Positions 19,501 to 25,154 of a stretch of DNA of 25,154 nucleotides are shown one piece after another; the first letter of the stretch is position 1; each line of letters begins with the position of its first letter. The notes beneath the pieces are model-generated. The model saw only the letters and a list, made by a program, of their open reading frames with translations. It had not been told where the DNA came from and did no database searches. The DNA is from Nemertoderma westbladi (lineage: Eukaryota > Xenacoelomorpha > Nemertodermatida > Nemertodermatidae). Location: NCBI GenBank assembly GCA_032718475.1, contig JAUCBJ010009075.1, forward strand, positions 9,887 to 35,040, given 5' to 3'. A program made the position numbers and the translations under genes.

Positions 19501-22214
19501 ATCGAACCAGGGCCCCCTCGGGAGGAGGGGGGCTGTGACACAGTTAGAGTTGCTGAATTAATCGAACCGGTGCCCCCTCGGGAGGAGGGGGGCTGTGACG
19601 CAATTAGTGTTGCTGAATTAATCGAACCAGGGCCCCCTCGGGGGGAGGGGGGCTGTGAGGAGCACCCTCGGGAGGAGGGGGACTGTGACGCAATTAGTGT
19701 TGCTGAATTAATCAAACCGGTGCCCCCTCGGGGGGATGAGGGTTGTGAGGAGCACCCTCGGGAGGAGGGGGACTGTGATGCAATTAGTGTTGCTGAATTA
19801 ATCGAACCGGTGCCCCCTCTGGAGGAGGGGGGCTGTGACGCAATCAGAGTTGCTGAATTAATCAAACCGGTGCCCCCTCGGGAGGAGGGGGACTGTGACG
19901 CAATTAGTGTTGCTGAATTAATCGAACCAGGGCCCCCTCGGGAGAAGGGGGGCTGTGACGCAATTAGAGTTGCCAAATTAATCGAACCGGTACCCCCTCG
20001 GGAGGAGGGGGGCTGTGACGCAATTAGAGTTGCTGAATTAATCGAACCGGTGCCCCCTCGGGAGGAGGGGGGCTGTGACGCAATCAGAGTTGCTGAATTA
20101 ATCAAACCGGTGCCCCCTCGGGGGGAGGGGGGCTGTGAGGTGCACCCTCGGGGGGAGGGGGACTGTGACGCAATTAGTGTTGCCGAATTAATCGAACCAG
20201 GGCCCCCTCGAGAGGAGGGGGACTGTGACGCAATTAGAGTTGCCGAATTAATCGAACCGGTACCCCCTCGGGAGTAGGGGGGCTGTGACGCAATTAGAGT
20301 TGCTGAATTAATCGAACCGGTGCCCCCTCGGGAGGAGGGGGGCTGTGACGCAATTAGAGTTGCCGAATTAATCGAACCGGTGCCCCCTCGGGAGGAGGGG
20401 GGCTGTGACGCAATTAGAGTTGCTGAATTAATCGAACCGGTGCCCCCTTGGGAGGAGGGGGGATGTGACGCAATCAGAGTTGCTGAATTAATCAAACCGG
20501 TGCCCCCTCGGGGGGAGGGGGGCTGTGAGGTGAACCCTCGGGAGGAGGGGGACTGTGACGCAATTAGAGTTGCTGAATTAGTCAAACCGGTGCCCCCTCG
20601 AGAGGAGGGGGGCTGTGACGCAATTAGAGTTGCCGAATTAATCGAACCGGTGCCCCCTCGAGAGGAGGGGGGCTGTGACGCAATTAGAGTTGCCGAATTA
20701 ATCGAACCGGTACCCCCTCGGGAGTAGGGGGGCTGTGACGCAATTAGAGTTGCCGAATTAATCGAACCAGGGCCCCCTCGAGAGGAGGGGGGCTGTGACG
20801 CAATTAGAGTTGCCGAATTAATCGAACCGGTACCCCCTCGGGAGTAGGGGGGCTGTGACGCAATTAGAGTTGCTGAATTAATCGAACCGGTGCCCCCTCG
20901 GGAGGAGGGGGGCTGTGACGCAATTAGAGTTGCCGAATTAATCGAACCGGTGCCCCCTCGGGAGGAGGGGGGCTGTGACGCAATTAGAGTTGCTGAATTA
21001 ATCGAACCGGTACCCCCTCGGGAGGAGGGGGGCTGTGACGCAATTAGAGTTGCCGAATTAATCGAACCGGTACCCCCTCGGGAGGAGGGGGGCTGTGACG
21101 CAATTAGAGTTGCTGAATTAATCAAACCGGTGCCCCCTCGGGAGGAGGGGGGCTGTGAGGTGTACCCTCGGGAGGAGGGGGGCTGTGACGCAATTAGAGT
21201 TGCCGAATTAATCAAACTGGTGCCCCCTCGGGAGGAGGGGGGCTGTGACGCAATTAGAGTTGCCGAATTAATCGAACCGGTGCCCCCTCGGGAGTAGGGG
21301 GGCTGTGACGCAATTAGAGTTGCCGAATTAATCGAACCGGTACCCCCTCGGGAGGAGGGGGGCTGTGACGCAATTAGAGTTGCCGAATTAATCGAACCGG
21401 TACCCCCTCGGGAGGAGGGGGGCTGTGACGCAATTTGAGTTGCCGAATTAATCGAACCAGTACCCCCTCGGGAGGAGGGGGGCTGTGACGCAATTAGAGT
21501 TGCTGAATTAATCAAACCGGTGCCCCCTCGGGGGGAGGGGGGCTGTGAGGTGTACCCTCGGGAGGAGGGGGGCTGTGACGCAATTAGAGTTGCTGAATTA
21601 ATCGAACCGGTACCCCCTCGGGAGGAGGGGGGCTGTGACGCAATTAGAGTTGCCGAATTAATCGAACCAGTGCCCCCTCGGGAGGAGGGGGGCTGTGACG
21701 CAATTAGAGTTGCCGAATTAATCGAACCGGTGCCCCCTCGGGAGGAGGGGGGCTGTGACGCAATTAGAGTTGCTGAATTAATCGAACTGGTGCCCCCTCG
21801 GGAGGAGGGGGGCTGTGACGCAATTCGAGTTGCTGAATTAATCGAACTGGTGCCCCCTCGGGAGGAGGGGGGCTGTGACGCAATTAGAGTTGCCGAATTA
21901 ATCGAACCAGTGCCCCCTCGGGAGGAGGGGGGCTGTGACGCATTTAGAGTTACCGAATTAATCGAACCGGTGCCCCCTCGGGAGGAGGGGGGCTGTGACG
22001 CAATTAGAGTTGCCGAATTAATCGAACCGGTACCCCCTCGGGGGGAGGAGGGCTGTGACGCAATTAGAGTTGCCGAATTAATCGAACCGGTGCCCCCTCG
22101 GGAGGAGGGGGGCTGTGACGCAATTAGAGTTGCCGAATTAGTTGATCCGGCGCCCCCTCGGGAGGAGGGGGCACGCAACACAATATTACTACTGGAAAGG
22201 TGGGGGGAATGTAG
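16533..22214 (-). CDS. LINE B ORF2: repeat domain, APE endonuclease and reverse transcriptase
   Basis: The frame runs unbroken from the codon after the ORF1 stop to TGA at 16535-16533, about 1893 codons. There is no ATG before the endonuclease domain; 22181 is GTG. Counting from 22181: residues about 3-985 are tandem 20-residue repeats, then an APE endonuclease with NNNVNGLQGK (about 994), QESK, GGGGLVTYVS (about 1060), IGDVNQP (about 1147), SQLDVAYVT and NSDHGH (about 1202), then a reverse transcriptase with motif A FIDYSSAFNT (about 1545), motif B GFPQGGPLSGPLF (about 1605) and motif C YSDD (about 1633, usual YADD). HLGVWISDNMSW and the following basic region complete a CR1/L2-type C-terminus. 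All catalytic acids I can place are present. Usual ORF2 length in this group is about 900-1000 residues; the excess is the repeat domain. Translation most simply occurs by readthrough of the ORF1 TGA. Confidence 0.88.
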   Translation of the reverse strand, partial: LHSPHLSSSNIVLRAPSSRGGAGSTNSATLIASQPPSSRGGTGSINSATLIASQPSSPRGGTGSINSATLIASQPPSSRGGTGSINSVTLNASQPPSSRGGTGSINSATLIASQPPSSRGGTSSINSATRIASQPPSSRGGTSSINSATLIASQPPSSRGGTGSINSATLIASQPPSSRGGTGSINSATLIASQPPSSRGGTGSINSATLIASQPPSSRGYTSQPPSPRGGTGLINSATLIASQPPSSRGGTGSINSATQIASQPPSSRGGTGSINSATLIASQPPSSRGGTGSINSATLIASQPPYSRGGTGSINSATLIASQPPSSRGGTSLINSATLIASQPPSSRGYTSQPPSSRGGTGLINSATLIASQPPSSRGGTGSINSATLIASQPPSSRGGTGSINSATLIASQPPSSRGGTGSINSATLIASQPPSSRGGTGSINSATLIASQPPYSRGGTGSINSATLIASQPPSSRGGPGSINSATLIASQPPYSRGGTGSINSATLIASQPPSSRGGTGSINSATLIASQPPSSRGGTGLTNSATLIASQSPSSRGFTSQPPSPRGGTGLINSATLIASHPPSSQGGTGSINSATLIASQPPSSRGGTGSINSATLIASQPPSSRGGTGSINSATLIASQPPYSRGGTGSINSATLIASQSPSSRGGPGSINSATLIASQSPSPRGCTSQPPSPRGGTGLINSATLIASQPPSSRGGTGSINSATLIASQPPSSRGGTGSINLATLIASQPPFSRGGPGSINSATLIASQSPSSRGGTGLINSATLIASQPPSSRGGTGSINSATLIASQSPSSRGCSSQPSSPRGGTGLINSATLIASQSPSSRGCSSQPPSPRGGPGSINSATLIASQPPSSRGGTGSINSATLTVSQPPSSRGGPGSINSATLIASQSPSPRGCTSQPPSPRGGTGLINSSTLIASQPPSSQGGTGSINSATLSASQSPSSRGGTGSINSATPSASQPASPQDGVGSTNLPTEWLSLPFILNNNVNGLQGKHVILCELVVLYNNVTVVTIQESKLQNDVSDGSIELDNFYLFRHDRDLSKFEENGGGGLVTYVSKLWCNTRPTMVTSISSPHIEALGVLCRPRYLPSQYSCIIIINIYIRPKANRAISRKELRKMMSTIMVSNPRGFLIVIGDVNQPKLNYLDSLNLVNMIDEPTFTFTRSESQLDVAYVTAASPYKCLIIAPIGNSDHGHKTILLKPKIDCRNIYKPKSCYKRIQVFSSDKVAEVRQVFQETDWNIFYDETQSLDENVETTESYIKYVIDRHLPLTKIKTRKFNMRQPIKGIRELMEEKRLAIVNRDNAKRNECQRKINKLIFNKRQSDFSSMSKDQIYKLSSNCLKNKHKIHTFDAKEVESLNEFFTRFNEDVDKDEPTYKGVSYENNVKVIEPLEVEHQIRKLKSNTAQGSSIISSTCYKTFARELSIPYASLFNGSFQLQKYPQNWNSALTSALPKRHNSSISDKTSFRPVCVTPLSSRILDRIALGIFRTATVDSDDIFQFAYKKDYSTADAVLYLLHQITGALDKRHTIVKCLFIDYSSAFNTVLQNRFLNKLLDELPTDMRWLVTWLQSYMSNFSQCVKSGRIISPTITLKVGFPQGGPLSGPLFTKDTDEIREEDGSLAKYSDDSRCLYSISCSKDNDKYELSIKKIVDLSLKKNLKLNTKKSEELCFIPINFKDSKIVDIAKERITIGGNVVPRPAVVKHLGVWISDNMSWKIHVSNLIKKVNYIVRQFSFFIRFASKKTKIFLFQTYIAPHYLYCSVAWVPLTPSSLRKKLRKPISLYARHSKIDKHVYLKYINDAFSTQFVNMVNKIMATPRHPLHDFIMASKSTSTSTRSKYTMPNVRTKLFQNSFAPMAIRYLISNEMPLFFD
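19228..22177 (-). repeat. 60-bp in-frame tandem array (20-residue repeat domain), about 46 copies
   Basis: In the ORF2 frame each 60-bp unit encodes QPPSSRGGTGSINSATLIAS with small changes (S to Y, T to P, S to L). About 46 full units and seven 30-bp half units (e.g. near 19446, 19655, 19745, 20135, 20525, 21155, 21545; peptide such as QPPSSRGYTS) keep the frame, since both lengths are multiples of three. The opposite strand is also largely open but is broken by several stops (GAGTAG near 20274, 20724, 20844 and 21294; TTTGAG near 21435), whereas the ORF2 frame is never broken. Blocks of units recur with a 570-bp offset (20281 versus 20851). The product would be a Ser/Pro/Gly/Thr-rich, probably disordered linker; I know no function for it. 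Confidence 0.95.
22152..22172 (-). other. GC-rich hairpin downstream of the ORF1 stop
   Basis: On the element strand GCCCCCTC (22172-22165) and GAGGGGGC (22159-22152) are exactly complementary around a 5-base loop CTCCC. It lies about 42 nt after the TGA. Similar CCCCCTC...GAGGGGG pairs recur in nearly every 60-bp unit of the array, so it may be a by-product of the repeat, or it may help readthrough. Confidence 0.6.
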
Positions 22215-22217
22215 TCA
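22212..22217 (-). promoter_or_regulatory. candidate stop-codon readthrough site TGA CTA
   Basis: ORF1 ends GTC GAT TGA and the next codons CTA CAT TCC continue in the same frame without a stop into ORF2. UGA followed by CUA is the established high-readthrough context in animals and some RNA viruses. No frame change is needed, and ORF2 lacks an early AUG. Readthrough would give an ORF1-repeat-endonuclease-RT fusion as a minor product. The context is seen; its use is inferred. Confidence 0.6.
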
Positions 22218-23333
22218 ATCGACCTGACCCACCACATCAATTCCCTCACTTTCGTTTGTCTGAGATTGACTGGCACGGGTGACAGGACGCTTGAGAAACG
22301 CAGAGTCAACGACGGCACCGCGATATATAACCCAATCTTTTCCTGGTTTCGCTGCAGCCATGGACCGCCGTTCTTGTCGGAGTGAGTACTGCAGTTTGTT
22401 CTCAGCCAGGGTGTAGTCTGGCGTTATATATATATGGCTGTATCTTTGAGACTTTCTTAGATTTCGAGCTTTTTGAAGCAGGAGGAGGCGTTTTTCAGGT
22501 GATAGAGTAACAACGATTGGTTGTTTATTCTCTCGCAGCCTCCCGACTCGCTTGGTTTTTATTTCAGATTCTTCAAGATTGATATCAATCTCGTTCGCTA
22601 TATCTATGATAAAGTGTTTATCATTAGATACCGGTGGATTGCAAGGTCCACCTCTGATCACAATGTTAGAACTTCGTCTCAACTGTTCTGCTTCCTCGTC
22701 TTTTATCTGCTTAGAGAGAAGAGCGAGATTTGACGCATTCGGAGCAACATTACGTTTATTCCGTTTTGATGTAGCTACCTCTATCCAGGCACCATCTTCA
22801 ACTACCTCCGATAGCAAGCGTTTTTGATCGTTAGTGTGTGCATTCGTCTGTAGAGATTCTAATTTGCACTCCGTATTGTTGTTTTTAGTTTCATTCTCGT
22901 TACACTGCAATTGGAGTTGTTCTAATTTCTGCTCTAGTAATAGAATATCCTCATCTCTAGAGGTTGTTACCATTTCAAGCCGCGAAAGTTTATCTTGTAT
23001 CTTCGTATCCAAATCTTGGAGATCCTTGGAGAACTTGTTAAAGTATCTCGCAGCGCAACATCCACAATAGAAGTCAACGCGACCCCATTGCGTTCCCGGT
23101 TTGGCAATACATATTAATGACACTGTACAGTTCGAGCCCGAGCAGCCAACCTCGTATTCCTTCTGGCCATCTTTCCTGTCAGAACTACCGGTATTCGAGT
23201 TTTGTTTTCCCGAAACACGCGAGTTTTTACTGCCGGTTTCGGAACCACTTACGATACTGCCACGGCGCGATTTATCTACCGCGGTAGTTTGTAGTAGATC
23301 TGTGGGCCTACTTGACCTGCGATCTGAACTCAT
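22215..23333 (-). CDS. LINE B ORF1: Cys-rich, coiled-coil, RRM-like RNA-binding protein
   Basis: A 372-residue frame starts at a real ATG (23333-23331) and ends at TGA 22217-22215. Residues 1-60 are Ser/Arg/Lys-rich and probably disordered. Residues 64-93 hold six cysteines (C64, C69, C75, C90, C92, C93), which could bind zinc, as PHD- or zinc-finger-like ORF1 parts of CR1/L2-type elements do. Residues about 100-165 are heptad-like and charged, a likely coiled coil for oligomerisation. From residue 219, RRSSNIVIRGGP opens an RRM-like domain, continuing through KRVGRLRENKQPIVVTL and IYITPDYT to about 345. The expected role is binding the element RNA and forming its ribonucleoprotein. The reading frame is intact, and the context with ORF2 supports the call. 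Confidence 0.82.
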   Translation of the reverse strand: MSSDRRSSRPTDLLQTTAVDKSRRGSIVSGSETGSKNSRVSGKQNSNTGSSDRKDGQKEYEVGCSGSNCTVSLICIAKPGTQWGRVDFYCGCCAARYFNKFSKDLQDLDTKIQDKLSRLEMVTTSRDEDILLLEQKLEQLQLQCNENETKNNNTECKLESLQTNAHTNDQKRLLSEVVEDGAWIEVATSKRNKRNVAPNASNLALLSKQIKDEEAEQLRRSSNIVIRGGPCNPPVSNDKHFIIDIANEIDINLEESEIKTKRVGRLRENKQPIVVTLSPEKRLLLLQKARNLRKSQRYSHIYITPDYTLAENKLQYSLRQERRSMAAAKPGKDWVIYRGAVVDSAFLKRPVTRASQSQTNESEGIDVVGQVD

Positions 23334-23494
23334 CTTATATTTCTTCTTCTACGCAATTTTTTTTTTTTTTAACATCTATTTGTTTAGAGTTCTCCTTGGG
23401 GTATCAGGGTATATCATATATAATATCAATATTTCAGTATATAGCAGGTCAGTAACATAGGCCTACCTGAAGGCAATAGGCGTCTACCATGTCA
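23334..23494 (-). other. LINE B 5' untranslated region
   Basis: About 160 nt precede the ORF1 ATG on the minus strand. It is AT-rich and contains a run of 14 A (plus-strand T run at 23357-23370) and a splice-donor-like CAGGTAGG (plus strand near 23462-23470). LINEs usually carry an internal promoter here, but I recognise no defined element. The 5' end is placed at 23494 only because LINE A sequence resumes just beyond. Confidence 0.5.
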
Positions 23495-23504
23495 GTATGT
23501 CGAC
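23495..23504 (+). repeat. candidate target-site duplication, right copy
   Basis: GTATGTCGAC matches GTGTGGCGAC at 16325-16334 at 8 of 10 positions and is followed by resumed LINE A coding. It supports insertion of LINE B by target-primed reverse transcription, with two later substitutions or a slightly wrong boundary. Confidence 0.4.
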
Positions 23505-24108
23505 TACAAACTTTTGCCTGATCGAGCTCGGTATTCCTGACTTTGAGACTTTAGTCCTGGAAAAACAACGAAAATTCTTAAATAACTTCACTATTGTCGA
23601 TGATTCCCCTCTAAAGATAGCTATGGAACTCGTTGAAGTTTCTAAAAGTCCAATGTACCTTTCTATGGAGAGGGTAAGGAAACTGCCCAATAATTACCTT
23701 GATCAGCAGCATTCAAAACTCACGAAATCGGTAGTAACATCAATGACAACAAAACGTCACCTTTATAAACTAATGAACCCTACTACGTCACCACCTCATT
23801 TATACTTTGATCCAAGGGTTCCAGAACGTCATAGGATATCCTGGTCCCGCTTCAGATTAGGCAGCCACAATTTCCCAGTTGAACGAATGCGGTGGGCGAG
23901 AGTGAAACCAGAGGAGCGTTGGTGTCAGTGCGGGGCAATTCAAACTGAACAGCACTTAGTTACGGAGTGTCCTAAAACACTGAAACATAGAACAGAGACA
24001 GAGGGGTGTACTGGAACGGCTTGGAACGATCTGGCTAGTTTATTTGCTTTGGAAAACCAGCCTGCTATAGCCAAAATGATTTATAAAATAAACGGCGAAT
24101 TTGATTGA
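23505..24108 (+). pseudogene. LINE A ORF2, 3' part: C-terminal domain with CxC...H....C motif
   Basis: This 203-codon frame (open from an incidental ATG at 23497) is the continuation of LINE A ORF2. It begins with CLIELGIPDFETLV, which naturally follows the GVRPTTCGD that ends the left fragment. Counting from 23497, RWCQCGAIQTEQHLVTECP at 141-159 holds C143, C145, H153 and C158, a Cys/His motif typical of LINE ORF2 C-termini and probably nucleic-acid binding. The frame ends at TGA 24106-24108. Joining the two fragments at the presumed duplication leaves a one-base frame difference, perhaps from an extra A in the AAA near 23508, so the copy may already have carried an indel or the boundary is off by a base. 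Confidence 0.85.
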
Positions 24109-24299
24109 TATTTTGAAAGAATTTTCTATTTGAAAGGTTGAACATATTTGGTTTTTGTATCTTAGTTTCATGACAATTTATTTATTTGAAAATTTAAGTA
24201 AGTGAAGTTTCTTTTACGGAGCCCCTGAAGTTTTCATTAGTTTTCGACAATGAATCGATTATTATATATATATATATTATAATAAAAATAAAATAATAG
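24109..24299 (+). other. LINE A 3' untranslated region and tail
   Basis: About 170 nt of AT-rich sequence follow the stop, then an alternating TA run (about 24260-24280), AATAAA at 24281-24286 and an A-rich tail to about 24299. The 3' boundary is judged only from this tail. No target-site duplication can be named because the 5' end of the element is unknown. Confidence 0.55.
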
Positions 24300-24920
24300 G
24301 AAGGCATTTTATACAACCATGTTCAGCATGATCCGGTCTCTTAAATATAATTTTGAGTTGAACGAATTATGTTTTTGACAGACCAATATCAAGCAAGTAA
24401 AATTATTTGGAAACAGAGAAACAACATGTTCCTATCTGTTCAACCGTAAGTAGTCATCGTTTTATTTAAGCAGGGACACAAAGCGCAACCCTGTTTAAAT
24501 ACTGTAAGTAAAATTATCACATTGGTTACATTTTTGCATATGTGTTTCGCCGGGATTTGGCTCATCAGCTACACTAACCCGTGCAGGACACATGTTAATC
24601 CAACTAACTACACCAAAACCCAGCTAAACACACTGTAAAAGCCTTTGCTGAATTGCCCCGTTATTTTTATTATCTTTTACATTAAAATACTCTGTAGTTG
24701 ATTTAATAAGTGTAAGAGACCGTATTATTACTGTATCGGTGTTTTTAGAGGATCTAAGACTTATTTCCTCCGTATGTGTATTGTGAAAGGTATATTTTAT
24801 GATTCTATGGCAATTTGTGACGCAAAGGAGTGATAGCTACTCTTGAACAGTAGTTACTATGACTACGGTTAACAGCTGACATTCATACGTGTTGATTTCC
24901 TTTGTTCTACGGCGTCTCTC
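24300..24920. other. unique DNA, nothing recognised
   Basis: AT-rich non-repetitive sequence without a convincing ORF, RNA gene or splice-bounded exon that I can see. It is probably intergenic or intronic flank of the LINE A insertion. Confidence 0.5.
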
Positions 24921-24931
24921 AGCTCAGTCAG

Positions 24932-25125
24932 CCAATGAGAGCGTTTTTGTGGCTCCTTGTACAGAGAATTTCCGAGAAATGACGAAATGCCTATGTGCAG
25001 TGTTTATTCATTCAGTCTTGAGCCAAAGAAAGAACGGCTTAGAAATATTTTGTGCTGTACTGCTTTTTAGTCGTACACTGGTAGGTTTAATTATAAAAGG
25101 GCATATATCCTTTAACTGCAAACTG
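24932..25125 (+). promoter_or_regulatory. candidate promoter at right end (CCAAT and TATA)
   Basis: CCAAT stands at 24932-24936 (GCCAATGAGAGCG) and TATAAAAGGG at 25092-25101, with an expected start near 25122. The TATA box has the same ten bases as the one at 11760, and both CCAAT boxes are followed closely by AGAGCGTT. The distance of about 155 bp between CCAAT and TATA is longer than usual, and the presumed transcript runs out of the window, so the call is tentative. Confidence 0.35.
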
Positions 25126-25154
25126 ACTACTTGAATATCTCATGCCTATGTGCA
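24987..25154 (+). repeat. 13-bp direct repeat pair
   Basis: ATGCCTATGTGCA occurs at 24987-24999 and again at 25142-25154, the last bases of the window, 155 bp apart. It may be the start of a longer tandem repeat cut off by the window edge, or a chance match. Confidence 0.5.

Larger units (their letters stand above)
16335..23494 (-). mobile_element. LINE B: L2/CR1-like non-LTR retrotransposon, apparently intact
   Basis: A minus-strand element of about 7.16 kb lies inside LINE A ORF2. In its own direction it holds a 5' untranslated region of about 160 nt, ORF1 (23333 to 22215), an in-frame TGA, ORF2 (22214 to 16533) and a 3' untranslated region with an AT-rich tail. No frameshift or premature stop is visible in either ORF, so the copy looks young. 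RT motifs (FRPVCVTPLSSRILDRIA, QFAYKKDYSTADAVLYLL, FIDYSSAFNT, GFPQGGPLS, KYSDDS, HLGVWISDNMSW) are typical of the CR1/L2 group. The boundaries rest on where LINE A coding breaks off and resumes, plus an imperfect 10-bp flanking repeat. Confidence 0.85.
13303..24299 (+). mobile_element. LINE A: APE-type non-LTR retrotransposon, split by LINE B
   Basis: Coding parts on the plus strand are ORF1 (to 13884), ORF2 endonuclease and reverse transcriptase (about 13875-16334), then after the 7.2-kb minus-strand insertion the ORF2 C-terminus (about 23505-24108), a 3' untranslated region, AATAAA at 24281 and an AT-rich tail ending about 24299. Without the insertion, ORF2 would be about 1020 residues, normal for this class. 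The 5' end is not defined: it could lie at the edge of the G-free array or upstream, as far as the promoter at 11711. Family placement is uncertain. The RT motifs (SGPDGLASEYL, NYRGISV, FVDFEKAYD, GVRQGSPG) and the terminal CxCG...H....C motif look more like L1/RTE/I-type elements than CR1/L2. Confidence 0.85.

Noticed and set aside
19177-22227. Plus-strand ORFs repeating CDAIRVAELIEPVPPREEGG
   Set aside because: They are the antisense of the LINE B repeat domain, are broken by several stops, and have no other domain; the minus frame is continuous with endonuclease and RT.
23357-23370. Poly(T) run as the tail of a separate insertion
   Set aside because: It lies between the LINE B ORF1 start and resumed LINE A sequence with no sign of a third element; it is more simply part of the LINE B 5' region.
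24889-25134. 81-codon ORF at the right end
   Set aside because: No recognisable domain, and it overlaps CCAAT and TATA motifs; length is within chance expectation.

Overview
The window looks like animal nuclear DNA. It is dominated by a long satellite array, two APE-type non-LTR retrotransposons (LINEs) with animal-type ORF1/ORF2 layouts, and two vertebrate/invertebrate-style CCAAT plus TATA promoters. The mix of LINE families (one L2/CR1-like, one L1/RTE-like with a C-terminal CxC..H..C motif) and the moderately AT-rich unique DNA would suit a marine invertebrate, but the sequence alone does not identify the species. I see no rRNA, tRNA, CRISPR or prokaryotic feature and no clear host protein gene.

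Layout. (1) 1-11199: about 300 head-to-tail copies of a 37-bp satellite, each holding the palindrome CCAATATTGG. Copies are almost identical on the left and increasingly variable (36-bp copies, indels) at the right edge. (2) 11200-12085: unique DNA with a candidate promoter (CCAAT, inverted CCAAT, TATA box at 11760) and a short leader with an ATG at 11969. (3) 12086-13302: a G-free (CCCTCA/CTCCCT)n array. (4) 13303-16334 and 23505-about 24300: LINE A on the plus strand (ORF1 with an RRM-like domain, ORF2 with endonuclease and reverse transcriptase). LINE A is split in two by (5) 16335-23494: LINE B, about 7.2 kb, on the minus strand, apparently intact, with ORF1, a roughly 46-copy 20-residue repeat domain, endonuclease and reverse transcriptase. 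(6) 24300-25154: unique DNA with another CCAAT/TATA pair at the right end.

How the parts work together. Both LINEs seem to make ORF2 without an AUG of its own, by two different means. In LINE B, ORF1 and ORF2 share one frame and are separated by a single TGA followed by CTA, the best known stop-readthrough context, with a strong hairpin about 40 nt downstream. In LINE A, ORF2 lies in the -1 frame and the last two sense codons of ORF1 form a canonical X XXY YYZ slippery heptamer (GGGTTTT) next to the stop, with a possible stem downstream. Both also carry a tandem array inside or next to coding sequence: the G-free array abuts LINE A ORF1, and the 60-bp array lies inside LINE B ORF2. These recoding signals and the in-frame repeat domain are the most interesting content; they are read by eye and untested.
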